From: Bacillota bacterium
Lineage (GTDB): Bacteria > Bacillota > Clostridia > Tissierellales > Peptoniphilaceae
DNA length: 55,834 bases
Reading direction: 5' to 3'
Assembly (NCBI GenBank): GCA_028724185.1
Contig: JAQYDN010000019.1
Coordinates: 1-55,834 of the forward strand
Part shown: in pieces, positions 24,651 to 32,591 of the stretch
Layout of the letters: each line of letters begins with the position of its first letter
Numbering within the stretch: position 1 is the first letter of the stretch
The notes under the pieces: generated by a model
Database searches by the model: none
Seen by the model: only the letters and a program-made list of their open reading frames with translations
Told to the model about the DNA's origin: nothing
Made by a program: the position numbers and the translations under genes

Positions 24651-25868
24651 TTATGCGCGCTCTTCCATCGCCTGAATTAAGCTGACCAAAAAGTCGCGTC
24701 CCTTTTCCATGTGCTGGATGGGGATGTATTCGAAGGGGCCGTGGAAGTTCATGCCGCCGGTGAAGAGGTTCGGGGTCGGGAGTCCTCGCCAGGAGAGTTG
24801 GCTGCCGTCGGTGCCGCCGCGAATGGGTTCGACGATCGGTTCGATTCCCTCTTTTTTCATGACGTCGACGCAGAGGTCGATGAGGTCCATGTGAGGTTCG
24901 ATTTTTTCGCGCATGTTGCGGTAGGTCTCGTTTAAGGTCAATTGAATGTGCTCGCCGTACTTGGTGTTCATAAAGTCGACGGCGCTTCTAAAGATGTCGC
25001 ACATTTTTTCGACTTTTTCGGCGTCGAAGTCGCGGATGATGTAGATCATCTCGGCCTTCTCGACGTTGCCGCGGAATTGGTCCAAGTGGTAGAATCCGTC
25101 GTAGCCTTCGGTGTATTGCGGACGCATCTGCTCGGGGAGCATGCCGTCGAGTTCCATACCGAGGGAGATGGCGTTGATCATCTTGTCTTTTGCGCTGCCC
25201 GGATGGACGCTTACGCCCTCGATCTCCACTTTACCACTGACGGCGTGGAAACATTCGTATTGGACTTCGCCGAGACGCGAACCATCCAGGGTAAAGGCGA
25301 TGTCGGCACCGAATTTTTCGACGTCGAACTTCTCGACGCCGCGGCCGATCTCTTCGTCGGGGGTGAAGGCGACGGCGAGGGGACCGTGGGGAAGGTCGTT
25401 TTCGACGAGGTTCTTAAGCGTGTCCATGATGATGGCGATGCCCGCTTTGTCGTCGGCGCCGAGGAGCGTCGTGCCGTCGGTGACCATAAGGTCCAAGCCT
25501 ACGACGTCTTTGAGCGCGGGGAAGTCTTTTTCGGAGAGGACGATGTTTTTTTCTTTATTTAAGACGATGTCGCCGCCTTCGTAGTGGACGATGCGGGGGT
25601 TGACGCCGTCGCCTTTGGCTGCGGGGGACGTGTCCATGTGAGATAAAAGTCCCAAGGTGGGCATATCCTTGTCGGTATTGGCTTCTAAGTGTGCGGTGAC
25701 GTAGCCGTAATCGTCGACGGCGGCGTCGGAGAGACCGAGTTCTTTTAATTCATCGACGAGGATGTGTGCCAAGTCAAATTGACGCTTCGTCGAGGGGAAT
25801 GTGTCGGAATTCTCATCGCTTGTGGTGTAAACTTTCACGTATTTTTCCAAACGTTCGGTAATATTCAT
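24651..25868 (-). CDS. pepT: Peptidase T (tripeptide aminopeptidase)
   Basis: A 405-residue cytosolic M20 metallopeptidase that releases N-terminal residues from tripeptides. Zinc-site motifs are GLLSHMDTSPAA (His and Asp), LLGADDKAGIA (bridging Asp) and FTPDEEIGRG (catalytic and metal Glu); FTLDGSRLGEVQYECF and the C-terminal NLFTGGMNFHGPFEYIP are PepT-specific. GGAGG lies before the start. It is divergent from the following flavoprotein and fits a peptide-fermenting anaerobe. Confidence 0.95.
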   Translation of the reverse strand: MNITERLEKYVKVYTTSDENSDTFPSTKRQFDLAHILVDELKELGLSDAAVDDYGYVTAHLEANTDKDMPTLGLLSHMDTSPAAKGDGVNPRIVHYEGGDIVLNKEKNIVLSEKDFPALKDVVGLDLMVTDGTTLLGADDKAGIAIIMDTLKNLVENDLPHGPLAVAFTPDEEIGRGVEKFDVEKFGADIAFTLDGSRLGEVQYECFHAVSGKVEIEGVSVHPGSAKDKMINAISLGMELDGMLPEQMRPQYTEGYDGFYHLDQFRGNVEKAEMIYIIRDFDAEKVEKMCDIFRSAVDFMNTKYGEHIQLTLNETYRNMREKIEPHMDLIDLCVDVMKKEGIEPIVEPIRGGTDGSQLSWRGLPTPNLFTGGMNFHGPFEYIPIQHMEKGRDFLVSLIQAMEERA

Positions 25869-25888
25869 AATGCCTCCTTTTATCTACC

Positions 25889-25918
25889 TTGTATTGTAGC
25901 ACAAAGCCGTGCTATACT
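25889..25918 (+). promoter_or_regulatory. Promoter of the BaiN-like gene
   Basis: TTGTAT (25889-25894), 18-bp spacer, TATACT (25913-25918). The opposite strand holds a TACAAT that may serve pepT. Confidence 0.6.
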
Positions 25919-25950
25919 CGCAGTAAATTGTAAGGGAGGGACGATAGGGA

Positions 25951-27159
25951 GTGAAAGATATGTCCGTAGCGATCGTAGGAGGCGGAGTGAGCGGGTTGAC
26001 CCTCGGGGGTCTGCTCGCCTCGGAGGGCATCGACGTGACGATTTACGAGCGAAAAAATCGCGTGGGAAAGAAGTTGCTCGCGACGGGAAACGGCCGGGCG
26101 AATGTGAGCAATGTCGATCTCAAATATTCGCATTGGCACAGCGAGAGTGAGCTGCCGTTCGACCCGGGGCGGTATTTTTCTCCCGAGAAACGGGACGCGT
26201 TTTTCGAACGGTTGGGACTCGATCTCGTCGAGGAGGATCGCGGGAAGCTGTATCCGAGGACGCTCCAGGCGCAGACGGTGTTAAACGCGCTGAGGCGCGC
26301 ATTTGCCTCCTTCGGAGGAATCGAACGGACCGATACGTTTATCGCCTCGATCGAGCGTCGAGGGGGCACATTTGCGCTCTTAAGTAACGAGGCGGAGTAT
26401 GCGGCGGATGTCGTCGTCGTCGCGACGGGCGGGCGTTCGATGCCCGAATCGGGAAGCGACGGAAAGGGCTACGGATTGCTCGAAGGGTTCGGGCACCGGT
26501 TGACGCGGACGTTTCCCGGCATCTCCGCGCTCGAGTGTCGCTCGCCCTATCTCAAGCACTTGAGCGGTACGAAGATCGAGGGCGAGATCGCGCTCTTTAA
26601 AGACGGAAGGCGCGTCGATCGACGGAGCGGCGAAATTTTATTCGCCAAGGACGGCGTGAGCGGGCCGCCCGTTTTGGATCTTGCGCGGACGGTCGCCGAA
26701 GAGAAGGCGGAGTATACGGTCTCGATCCCCATGATCAATCACTTGGAGCAGTCCGGGGACTTTCGCGCCTATCTCGAGGGGAGGAGCTATATTCCCCAAA
26801 CGGTCGAAGCTTTTCTAGAAGGCGTCGTCTCGAAGAAGTGGATCCACGTCGTCCTCAAGACGCTGAATCTTAAGCGGGACGAGTCGATCGATCTCCTGGA
26901 CTACGACAAGCGCGCGGAATTGCTCGACTTATTGTTCGCCTTCACGCTCCCCGTGACGGGCGTTCGGGGCTTCGACTACGCCCAGGTAACTTGCGGCGGC
27001 ATCGCCCTGGACGAGTTTACCGAGGACTTGGAGTCGAAGAAGTGTCCCGGCCTCTTTGCGATCGGCGAGGTGTTGGACGTCGACGGGGACTGCGGAGGTT
27101 ATAATATCCATTGGGCGATGGCGAGCGCGCATCGGGTGTTTGAGAAGATCATAAAATAA
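25951..27159 (+). CDS. BaiN/HI0933-family NAD(P)/FAD-dependent oxidoreductase
   Basis: A 402-residue flavoprotein. The N-terminal dinucleotide fold is VAIVGGGVSGLTLGGLLASEG, followed by RKNRVGKKLLATGNGRANVSN in part, which is the family hallmark; VVVVATGGRSMPESGSDGKGY and the C-terminal TCGGIALDEF and GEVLDVDGDCGGYNIHWA close the FAD site. Members reduce unsaturated substrates in some gut bacteria, but most, like this one, have no known substrate. Either GTG 25951 or ATG 25960 can be the start; GGGAGG and AGGGAG upstream favour neither clearly. Confidence 0.85.
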   Translation: MKDMSVAIVGGGVSGLTLGGLLASEGIDVTIYERKNRVGKKLLATGNGRANVSNVDLKYSHWHSESELPFDPGRYFSPEKRDAFFERLGLDLVEEDRGKLYPRTLQAQTVLNALRRAFASFGGIERTDTFIASIERRGGTFALLSNEAEYAADVVVVATGGRSMPESGSDGKGYGLLEGFGHRLTRTFPGISALECRSPYLKHLSGTKIEGEIALFKDGRRVDRRSGEILFAKDGVSGPPVLDLARTVAEEKAEYTVSIPMINHLEQSGDFRAYLEGRSYIPQTVEAFLEGVVSKKWIHVVLKTLNLKRDESIDLLDYDKRAELLDLLFAFTLPVTGVRGFDYAQVTCGGIALDEFTEDLESKKCPGLFAIGEVLDVDGDCGGYNIHWAMASAHRVFEKIIK

Positions 27160-27169
27160 AAATATCGGA

Positions 27170-27198
27170 AAAGCCCTTTACAAGAAGGGCTTTCTTTG
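27170..27198 (+). terminator. Terminator after the BaiN-like gene
   Basis: AAAGCCCTT (27170-27178) / AAGGGCTTT (27185-27193), then TCTTT. The rplJ promoter -35 lies inside it. Confidence 0.8.
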
Positions 27199-27205
27199 GT
27201 ATTAT
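27177..27205 (+). promoter_or_regulatory. rplJ-rplL promoter
   Basis: TTTACA (27177-27182), 17-bp spacer, TATTAT (27200-27205) with a TTGG context. It overlaps the preceding terminator hairpin. Confidence 0.65.
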
Positions 27206-27220
27206 GAACAAGTTGAAACC

Positions 27221-27308
27221 GCAGACAGCAGGTGGTTCGCCTTAATTTCCTGCCGAGGTGACTGAATCTGATTTAGTACTCGCATTGTGTCTGCAATGTG
27301 ATTTTTTT
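27221..27308 (+). promoter_or_regulatory. L10 ribosomal leader with attenuator
   Basis: The leader has GCAGACAGCAGGTGG and CCTGCCGAGGT, the conserved L10(L12)4-binding fold. GCAGACA (27221-27227) pairs with TGTCTGC (27288-27294). That pairing competes with a terminator formed by CGCATTG (27281-27287) and CAATGTG (27294-27300) followed by a T-tract. This is the known Firmicute L10 leader design, in which L10 decides read-through. Confidence 0.88.
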
Positions 27309-27335
27309 ATGTTTAAAACTTGAGGAGGTGAAGCT

Positions 27336-27872
27336 GTGAAAGAAGAGCTACTCCAATCGAAAATTGACCTCGTCAACGAGATCAAGGATAAGATTGAAAA
27401 TTCTCAATCGATCGTGTTTGTCGACAACTTGGGATTAAACGTCGCCGATGTCACGGAACTTAGAAAGCAACTCCGCGAAAACGGCGTCGAATACAAGGTT
27501 TACAAAAACACCATGTTGAAGCGCGCATTCGCCGATGCCGGCATCGAAGAGGTCAACGACTATCTCGTCGGCCCCACCGCTATCGCATTCGGAATCGAAG
27601 ACGCCGTTCAACCGGCTAAGATCATCCACGATTTCGCCGAAGAAAACGACCGCATCGAAATTAAAGCCGGCGTACTCGACGGCAAGTTGATGAGCATCGA
27701 AGAAGTCAACGCCCTCGCAAAATTACCGAGCCGCGAAGTTCTCATCGCCAAGATGCTTGGCAGCCTGAACGCACCGTTAAACGGTTTGGCTACAGTCCTT
27801 TCCGGAAATATCCGCGGTCTGGCCGTTGCGCTTAACCAAATTCGCGAAAAGAAAGAAGAAGAAACCGCCTAA
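27336..27872 (+). CDS. rplJ: 50S ribosomal protein uL10
   Basis: A 178-residue protein that anchors L7/L12 dimers to the 23S GTPase centre. GTG start behind GAGGTGAAG. Conserved features are the N-terminal K-I-D-V-N-E-I region, VEYKVYKNTMLKRAF near 50, VGPTAIAF near 82, and a charged C-terminal helix for L12 binding. It is preceded by its own autoregulatory leader and followed after 30 bases by rplL. Confidence 0.95.
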   Translation: MKEELLQSKIDLVNEIKDKIENSQSIVFVDNLGLNVADVTELRKQLRENGVEYKVYKNTMLKRAFADAGIEEVNDYLVGPTAIAFGIEDAVQPAKIIHDFAEENDRIEIKAGVLDGKLMSIEEVNALAKLPSREVLIAKMLGSLNAPLNGLATVLSGNIRGLAVALNQIREKKEEETA

Positions 27873-27902
27873 GGGCATAGTGTACATGGAGGTATAAATA
27901 TT

Positions 27903-28292
27903 ATGGCATCTGAAAAAGTAACCGCTCTTATTGATGAGATTAAAGAATTAACCGTTATCGAACTCGCTGACTTAGTAAGCGAATTAGAAGAAGAATTCGG
28001 CGTAAGCGCACAAGCTCCCGTAGCCGTTGCAGCCGCAGGCGCACCGGCAGCAGGCGGAGAAGCAGCCGCTGCTGAAGAAAAATCCGAATTCGACGTCGTT
28101 CTCGCTGAAATCGGTCAAGAAAAAGTTAAGGTCATCAAGGTCGTTAAGGACCTCACCGGCCTCGGCTTGAAGGACGCGAAGGCTCTCGTAGACGGCGCTC
28201 CGAAGCCCGTTAAGGAAGGCGCAAGCAAGGAAGAAGCCGACGAAATGAAGGCAAAATTGGAAGAAGTCGGCGCTACCGTCGAATTGAAGTAA
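27903..28292 (+). CDS. rplL: 50S ribosomal protein bL12 (L7/L12)
   Basis: A 129-residue stalk protein that recruits translation GTPases. N-terminal dimerisation domain ends near [13 protein letters not shown], an Ala/Gly-rich hinge covers about 40-60, and the C-terminal domain has [20 protein letters not shown] in pieces. High translation is suggested by the preferred codon usage. rpoB, its usual neighbour, lies 16 kb downstream. Confidence 0.96.
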   Translation: MASEKVTALIDEIKELTVIELADLVSELEEEFGVSAQAPVAVAAAGAPAAGGEAAAAEEKSEFDVVLAEIGQEKVKVIKVVKDLTGLGLKDAKALVDGAPKPVKEGASKEEADEMKAKLEEVGATVELK

Positions 28293-28304
28293 ACAATCTA
28301 AAGG

Positions 28305-28329
28305 ATGCCCCCACGGCGGGGCATTTTTT
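28305..28329 (+). terminator. rplL terminator
   Basis: ATGCCCC (28305-28311) / GGGGCAT (28318-28324) followed by six T. Confidence 0.9.
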
Positions 28330-28333
28330 ATTT

Positions 28334-28458
28334 CCCGTAGAGCGGAATGCGAGGCTCCGCTCTGCGGGCGATTAACAGGCGCTTTCGCGCGACGCCTCTG
28401 CGCATTCGACCGTATTTGCGGGTGCATGGTTTGCCTTCGGCACATGTACCGGCGCCGG
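28334..28458 (+). promoter_or_regulatory. Three-hairpin region before the purine permease
   Basis: Hairpin 1 has 13-base arms 28334-28346 and 28356-28368 (one G-U). Hairpin 2 uses AGGCG (28377-28381) and CGCCT (28393-28397). Hairpin 3 has GGTGCATG (28421-28428) and CATGTACC (28443-28450) around an inner TGCC/GGCA stem. GAATGCG (28345-28351) can alternatively pair with CGCATTC (28401-28407). No promoter and no T-tract are seen. It could be a translation-level riboswitch or an mRNA stability element; no known class is recognised. Confidence 0.4.
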
Positions 28459-28481
28459 ATTGTTATTAAAAGGAGGAAAAC

Positions 28482-29906
28482 ATGGAGTCATTTTTTAAAC
28501 TGAGGGAAAACAACACCGACGTTTCGACGGAAGTGCTCGCGGGCGCGACGACGTTCTTCGCCATGAGCTACATCATCTTCGTGAATCCCGCGATTCTCTC
28601 TCAAACGGGCATCCCCTGGGGCGCGGTCTTTCTCGCGACGATTATTGCGACGGTCGTCGCGACGCTGGTTATGGGGCTGTTCGCCAACGTCCCCTACGCC
28701 TTGGCCCCCGGCATGGGGCTCAACGCCTTTTTCACCTACACGGTCGTCTTCGGCCTGGGTTTTTCCTGGCAAGAGGCGCTCGGGATGGTCTTTCTCTGCG
28801 GCGTGATCAATGTCTTGATCACGGTCACGAAAATTCGAAAGATGATTATCGTCGCCATTCCCGATTCGCTCCAGCACGCGATCAGCGGCGGCATCGGGGT
28901 GTTTATCGGCTACATCGGCATTAAAAACAGCGGACTCTTAAACTTTACGATGGATCCCGGCACCTATCAGGCGCTCGACAGCGGGACGATTATCGGTTCG
29001 TCGGCGGCCGTTCCCGCGCTCGTCAACTTCAACGACGCGGGAGTCCTTCTCGCGCTCATCGGTGTTATCCTCGCCGTCATTCTCGTCGTCAAGAACGTCA
29101 AAGGAGCTATTATTCTCAGTATTCTCTTGACGACACTCCTCGGGATTCCTATGGGCGTGGTCGATTTGTCGCAGCTTTCCGAGACGACGTCGGTGGTCGA
29201 GTCCTTTAATGAGCTCTCCACGGTATTCGGCGTCGCGCTCGGCCGAGAGGGGTTGATCGGGCTGTTCAGCGATCCCGCGCGGATTCCGCTCGTGTTGATG
29301 ACGATCTTCGCCTTTTCCCTGAGCGACACCTTCGATACGCTCGGTACGTTCATCGGCACCGGGAGACGTTCGGGGATCTTCAGCGAAAGCGACATCCGAA
29401 ATATGCAAAACAGCACCGGATTTAAATCGAAACTCGACAAGGCGCTCTTCGCCGACTCGATCGGAACGGTCATCGGTTCGGTGGTCGGGACGAGCAACAC
29501 CACGACCTTTGTCGAGAGTGCCGCGGGCATCGGTGCGGGCGGCAGGACGGGCCTTACCTCGACGGTAACGGCCGCGCTCTTCTTGGCGTCGATCTTTATC
29601 GCGCCGATCGCGGGCATCGTCCCCGCGCAGGCGACGGCGCCGGTTCTCATCATCGTCGGCATTATGATGTGTGCGAGCTTTAAGGAGATCGACTGGACCA
29701 ATATCGAAGTGGCGATTCCCGCCTTCTTCGCCTCGATTTTTATGGGCTTAAGCTACTCGATCAGCAACGGCATCGCCGCGGGCTTTATCTTCTATTGCAT
29801 CGTGATGATCGTCAAGGGAAAGGGAAGAGAACTTCACCCGATCATCGTCGGCGCGTCGATTCTGTTTTTGATCAACTATGCGTTGATGGCGTATCTCGCG
29901 ATTTAA
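28482..29906 (+). CDS. NCS2-family purine permease (guanine/hypoxanthine, PbuG/AzgA type)
   Basis: A 474-residue inner-membrane proton-coupled transporter with about 12-14 helices. TEVLAGATTFFAMSYIIFVN near the N terminus, APGMGLNAFFTY near 75, and DTFDTLGTFIGTGRRSG near 280 are signatures of the AzgA/PbuG branch, which imports hypoxanthine, guanine or adenine. The exact base cannot be read from sequence. AAGGAGG precedes the start, after the three-hairpin region. It complements the de novo purine genes elsewhere in the window. Confidence 0.9.
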   Translation: MESFFKLRENNTDVSTEVLAGATTFFAMSYIIFVNPAILSQTGIPWGAVFLATIIATVVATLVMGLFANVPYALAPGMGLNAFFTYTVVFGLGFSWQEALGMVFLCGVINVLITVTKIRKMIIVAIPDSLQHAISGGIGVFIGYIGIKNSGLLNFTMDPGTYQALDSGTIIGSSAAVPALVNFNDAGVLLALIGVILAVILVVKNVKGAIILSILLTTLLGIPMGVVDLSQLSETTSVVESFNELSTVFGVALGREGLIGLFSDPARIPLVLMTIFAFSLSDTFDTLGTFIGTGRRSGIFSESDIRNMQNSTGFKSKLDKALFADSIGTVIGSVVGTSNTTTFVESAAGIGAGGRTGLTSTVTAALFLASIFIAPIAGIVPAQATAPVLIIVGIMMCASFKEIDWTNIEVAIPAFFASIFMGLSYSISNGIAAGFIFYCIVMIVKGKGRELHPIIVGASILFLINYALMAYLAI

Positions 29907-29930
29907 CGTCGACGAATAACGGTTATAGAC

Positions 29931-29969
29931 TATCCACCGGAGGACAACATCTTCGGTGGATATTTTTTT
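29931..29969 (+). terminator. Terminator after the purine permease
   Basis: TATCCACCG (29931-29939) / CGGTGGATA (29954-29962) and seven T. Confidence 0.88.
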
Positions 29970-30041
29970 GCAAAAAATCGCGGGTAGAGAGTGGTCGACG
30001 CGCCGAGACGAGAAGAAAGGAGTGTTCCCGACGCGAAATAT

Positions 30042-30081
30042 AAAAATCCTCCACGACATGCAGGTTGTCGCGGAGGATTTT
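30042..30081 (-). terminator. Terminator of the IclR gene
   Basis: AAAAATCCTCC and GGAGGATTTTT arms with a further five pairs inside and one A-C mismatch. The plus-strand A-tract is the T-tract of the minus-strand gene. Confidence 0.8.
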
Positions 30082-30088
30082 TATGTGC

Positions 30089-30853
30089 TCATCCCAAGGG
30101 CTGTAAGTTGTTCAGAAATTCCGAGATCATCTCCCATATGCGCGTCTCTTCCTGGAGGATTTGTCCGTTGGTCCCGGAGAGCGAGATCGTGCCGATGCAC
30201 TCTTTTCGCTTGTCGGTGATGGGAATGGCGACCGATCCGATGCCCTCGTTGATCTCGCCGATTTCGAGGGCATAGCCCCGTTCGCGCGTCTTGTTCAGCT
30301 CTTCTACGAGCCGGTCGGCCTCGGTGATGGTGAGGTCGGTGTATTTGACGAGGCGCGTATCCCGGATGTAGGTATCGACGACGGTATCCGGCAGAGACGA
30401 CAGATAGGCCTTCCCCGAGGCCGTGGCGTGGAGGGGAAAGGGCGTCCTCGAGCGCGTCATAATCAGATAGCGCGTGTTGTCGGGGACTTCGGTGAAGACG
30501 GTCATGAGCTGTCCGTCGTCGACCATGTTCAGGCGGGCGCTCAATTCGAAGATGTTGGCCCACTCGCGAAGCATCGGTTGAATTTTATTTTTTATGTGAA
30601 AGAGATACTGATCCTCGACCAGGTTGGCCTTCGGAATAAAGGCGAGGCCGAGATAATAATCATTTTCTTCGTCGTCCCGGCTCAAATATTGAAAGTGGAC
30701 GAGGGTATTGACGAGCCCCCTCGTCGTGTTGACGTTTAAATGTACGATGTCGCTGATTTCAGTAATGGTTAATCTCGGATGAACCGAATCAAAACAATCT
30801 AATATTGCGAAAGCGCGGGCGAGAGACTGGATCGTCCTGGGGTTTTTATCCAT
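30089..30853 (-). CDS. IclR-family transcriptional regulator
   Basis: A 254-residue regulator. An N-terminal winged helix (RTIQSLARAFAILDCFDS, then LTITEISDIVHLNVNTTRGL) is followed by the IclR effector domain (about 80-250, with TRSRTPFPLHATASGKAYLSS and the closing segment IGTISLSGTNGQIL). The start at 30853 follows AGAGGT; an upstream ATG at 30901 would add 16 atypical residues. Its target and ligand are unknown. It is convergent with the purine permease and divergent from the L,D-transpeptidase gene. Confidence 0.9.
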   Translation of the reverse strand: MDKNPRTIQSLARAFAILDCFDSVHPRLTITEISDIVHLNVNTTRGLVNTLVHFQYLSRDDEENDYYLGLAFIPKANLVEDQYLFHIKNKIQPMLREWANIFELSARLNMVDDGQLMTVFTEVPDNTRYLIMTRSRTPFPLHATASGKAYLSSLPDTVVDTYIRDTRLVKYTDLTITEADRLVEELNKTRERGYALEIGEINEGIGSVAIPITDKRKECIGTISLSGTNGQILQEETRIWEMISEFLNNLQPLG

Positions 30854-30925
30854 AAAGTACCTCTTTTCTCTTAATTTCCATACATCATTATACCGAATCA
30901 CCGAGGGAAAAGGGTCAAAATACGC

Positions 30926-30953
30926 TTGAATCGAGAAAAATTTATGATAGACT
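30926..30953 (+). promoter_or_regulatory. Candidate promoter of the L,D-transpeptidase gene
   Basis: TTGAAT (30926-30931), 16-bp spacer, TAGACT (30948-30953). Confidence 0.45.
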
Positions 30954-30987
30954 AATATCTATACGATTCTGGTAGAAGGAGTAAGAA

Positions 30988-32370
30988 ATGACAAAAAAAA
31001 TGACGAAAATCATCGTCGTTATCCTCGGGATATTGGCATTGCTGTACGTGTTGGGATCATTGGTATTTTCTCAGGTTTACATGCCCAATACGTCGGTCAA
31101 CGGCGCCGATATATCGCTGCAATCGAGAGCGGAGTTGCCGAAACTCTTTAAGCAATCTTGGAGTAATTATTATTTAAAATTAAACGGGCGCGGCGACAAG
31201 ACCGACGTCATTCGCGCGACCGACATCGACTATGTCGAGACGATGCCGTCCTTCGACGGAGAACGGGAAAACCCGTGGGCATGGCCGATTTTAGCCTTTG
31301 TTCCGAAAGATTATAAGGTAGATACGTCGATCGAATACGACGACGAAAAATTTGAAAAGGAACTCGCCGAGCTCCACATCGTCTCGGACTCGGACATCGT
31401 CGACCCCCAGCCCGAACGCATCGCCTACGAAAACGGGAAGGGGTATTATATCGCACCCGCCGAGTCGGGCACGCGTATAAACGGACCGAAGCTGAAGCGC
31501 GCCGTCTTAAAGGCGTTTCACAGCCAGGACCGTTCCATGGACGCGGATGCGGCCAAGCTCTATATCGAGCCGAAGCCCGCGGAGTCGCCCGACAAGATGA
31601 AAAATCACGTGGCGAGCTTGAATGCGATCGAGTCTTACGCCTTAACGTACAATTTCTCGGACCGCGAGGAGGCCCTCTCGGGACAGTCGCTCATCGACTT
31701 GCACAGTGCCGATGAGACGGGCGCACTCGTGCCGGATGAGGAAAAGGTCAAGGGCTACGTCGAGGCTTTGGCGGAAAAATACGACACCTTCCACGGGACC
31801 CGCGACTTTAAGGCGACGGGAGGTGCGATGATGCGCATCGAAGGCGGCATTTACGGTTGGCAGATCGATCAGGCGAAGACGAGCGAACAGTTGATGACGG
31901 CCCTGAAGGCTCAACAGTCCGAAGAGATGGAGCCGATCTATAAGCGCAAGGCGCGCAGTCGAAACGTCGACGACATCGGCGACAGCTATATCGAAATCGA
32001 CCTCGCGAGACAGCATATGTGGCTGTACTCTCACGGAAATCTCGTCGTACAGACCGACATCGTCAGCGGAAATCCCTACGCCGGAAACGGCACGCCCACC
32101 GGCGTTCAGGAGATTTGGATGAAAGAGCGCAACCGCACGCTGAAGGGAGCTACCTGGAGCAGTTATGTCAGGTATTGGATGCCCTTCGACTGGACCGGAT
32201 GCGGAATTCACGACTCCAGCTGGCGCGGAAGCTACGGCGGCAGCATTTACCTGGGGGGCGGCAGCCACGGCTGCGTCAACACGCCCTCGTCGAAGGCACC
32301 GATTTTTTACGAAAACGCCTTCGAGGGGATGCCCGTCATCGTCTACAATTCGTCGAAACACGCGATTTAA
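30988..32370 (+). CDS. L,D-transpeptidase (YkuD) with peptidoglycan-binding region
   Basis: A 460-residue cell-wall enzyme. A membrane anchor covers residues about 7-27. A long middle region has a YkuD-associated putative peptidoglycan-binding domain (MPNTSVNGADIS near 35). The catalytic YkuD domain occupies the last 130 residues: it starts at YIEIDLARQHMWLY and contains GIHDSSW and SHGCVNTP, with nucleophile Cys429. It should form 3-3 cross-links or attach groups to peptidoglycan outside the membrane. GAAGGAG precedes the start. A second protein with a related N-terminal layout is the VanW protein at 42.9 kb. Confidence 0.92.
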   Translation: MTKKMTKIIVVILGILALLYVLGSLVFSQVYMPNTSVNGADISLQSRAELPKLFKQSWSNYYLKLNGRGDKTDVIRATDIDYVETMPSFDGERENPWAWPILAFVPKDYKVDTSIEYDDEKFEKELAELHIVSDSDIVDPQPERIAYENGKGYYIAPAESGTRINGPKLKRAVLKAFHSQDRSMDADAAKLYIEPKPAESPDKMKNHVASLNAIESYALTYNFSDREEALSGQSLIDLHSADETGALVPDEEKVKGYVEALAEKYDTFHGTRDFKATGGAMMRIEGGIYGWQIDQAKTSEQLMTALKAQQSEEMEPIYKRKARSRNVDDIGDSYIEIDLARQHMWLYSHGNLVVQTDIVSGNPYAGNGTPTGVQEIWMKERNRTLKGATWSSYVRYWMPFDWTGCGIHDSSWRGSYGGSIYLGGGSHGCVNTPSSKAPIFYENAFEGMPVIVYNSSKHAI

Positions 32371-32428
32371 GAACAGGCGAGCTGTTTGTCGGACGACCGG
32401 TCGCGGCGTTTGACATAGAAAATCTTTC

Positions 32429-32462
32429 AAAAACTCCGGCAGAGCATGTCGGAGTTTTTTTA
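32429..32462 (+). terminator. Terminator after the L,D-transpeptidase gene
   Basis: AAAAACTCCG (32429-32438) / CGGAGTTTTT (32450-32459) with an extended T-tract. Confidence 0.85.
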
Positions 32463-32522
32463 GATGTCAATGAGTGCGGAAAGGACATCTGCCGCGCCGG
32501 GAAATAAAACGTGTCCGCGCAA

Positions 32523-32557
32523 AAAAAGCTCCTCTCGATGAAAGAGAGGAGCTTTTT
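32523..32557. terminator. Strong bidirectional terminator
   Basis: Perfect 14-bp arms (32523-32536 and 32544-32557) rich in GAGAGGAGC with A/T ends. It should terminate the minus-strand phosphatase gene. Confidence 0.88.
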
Positions 32558-32591
32558 ATTATAAGAGGTATCAACGAAGAATCGTATGTGC

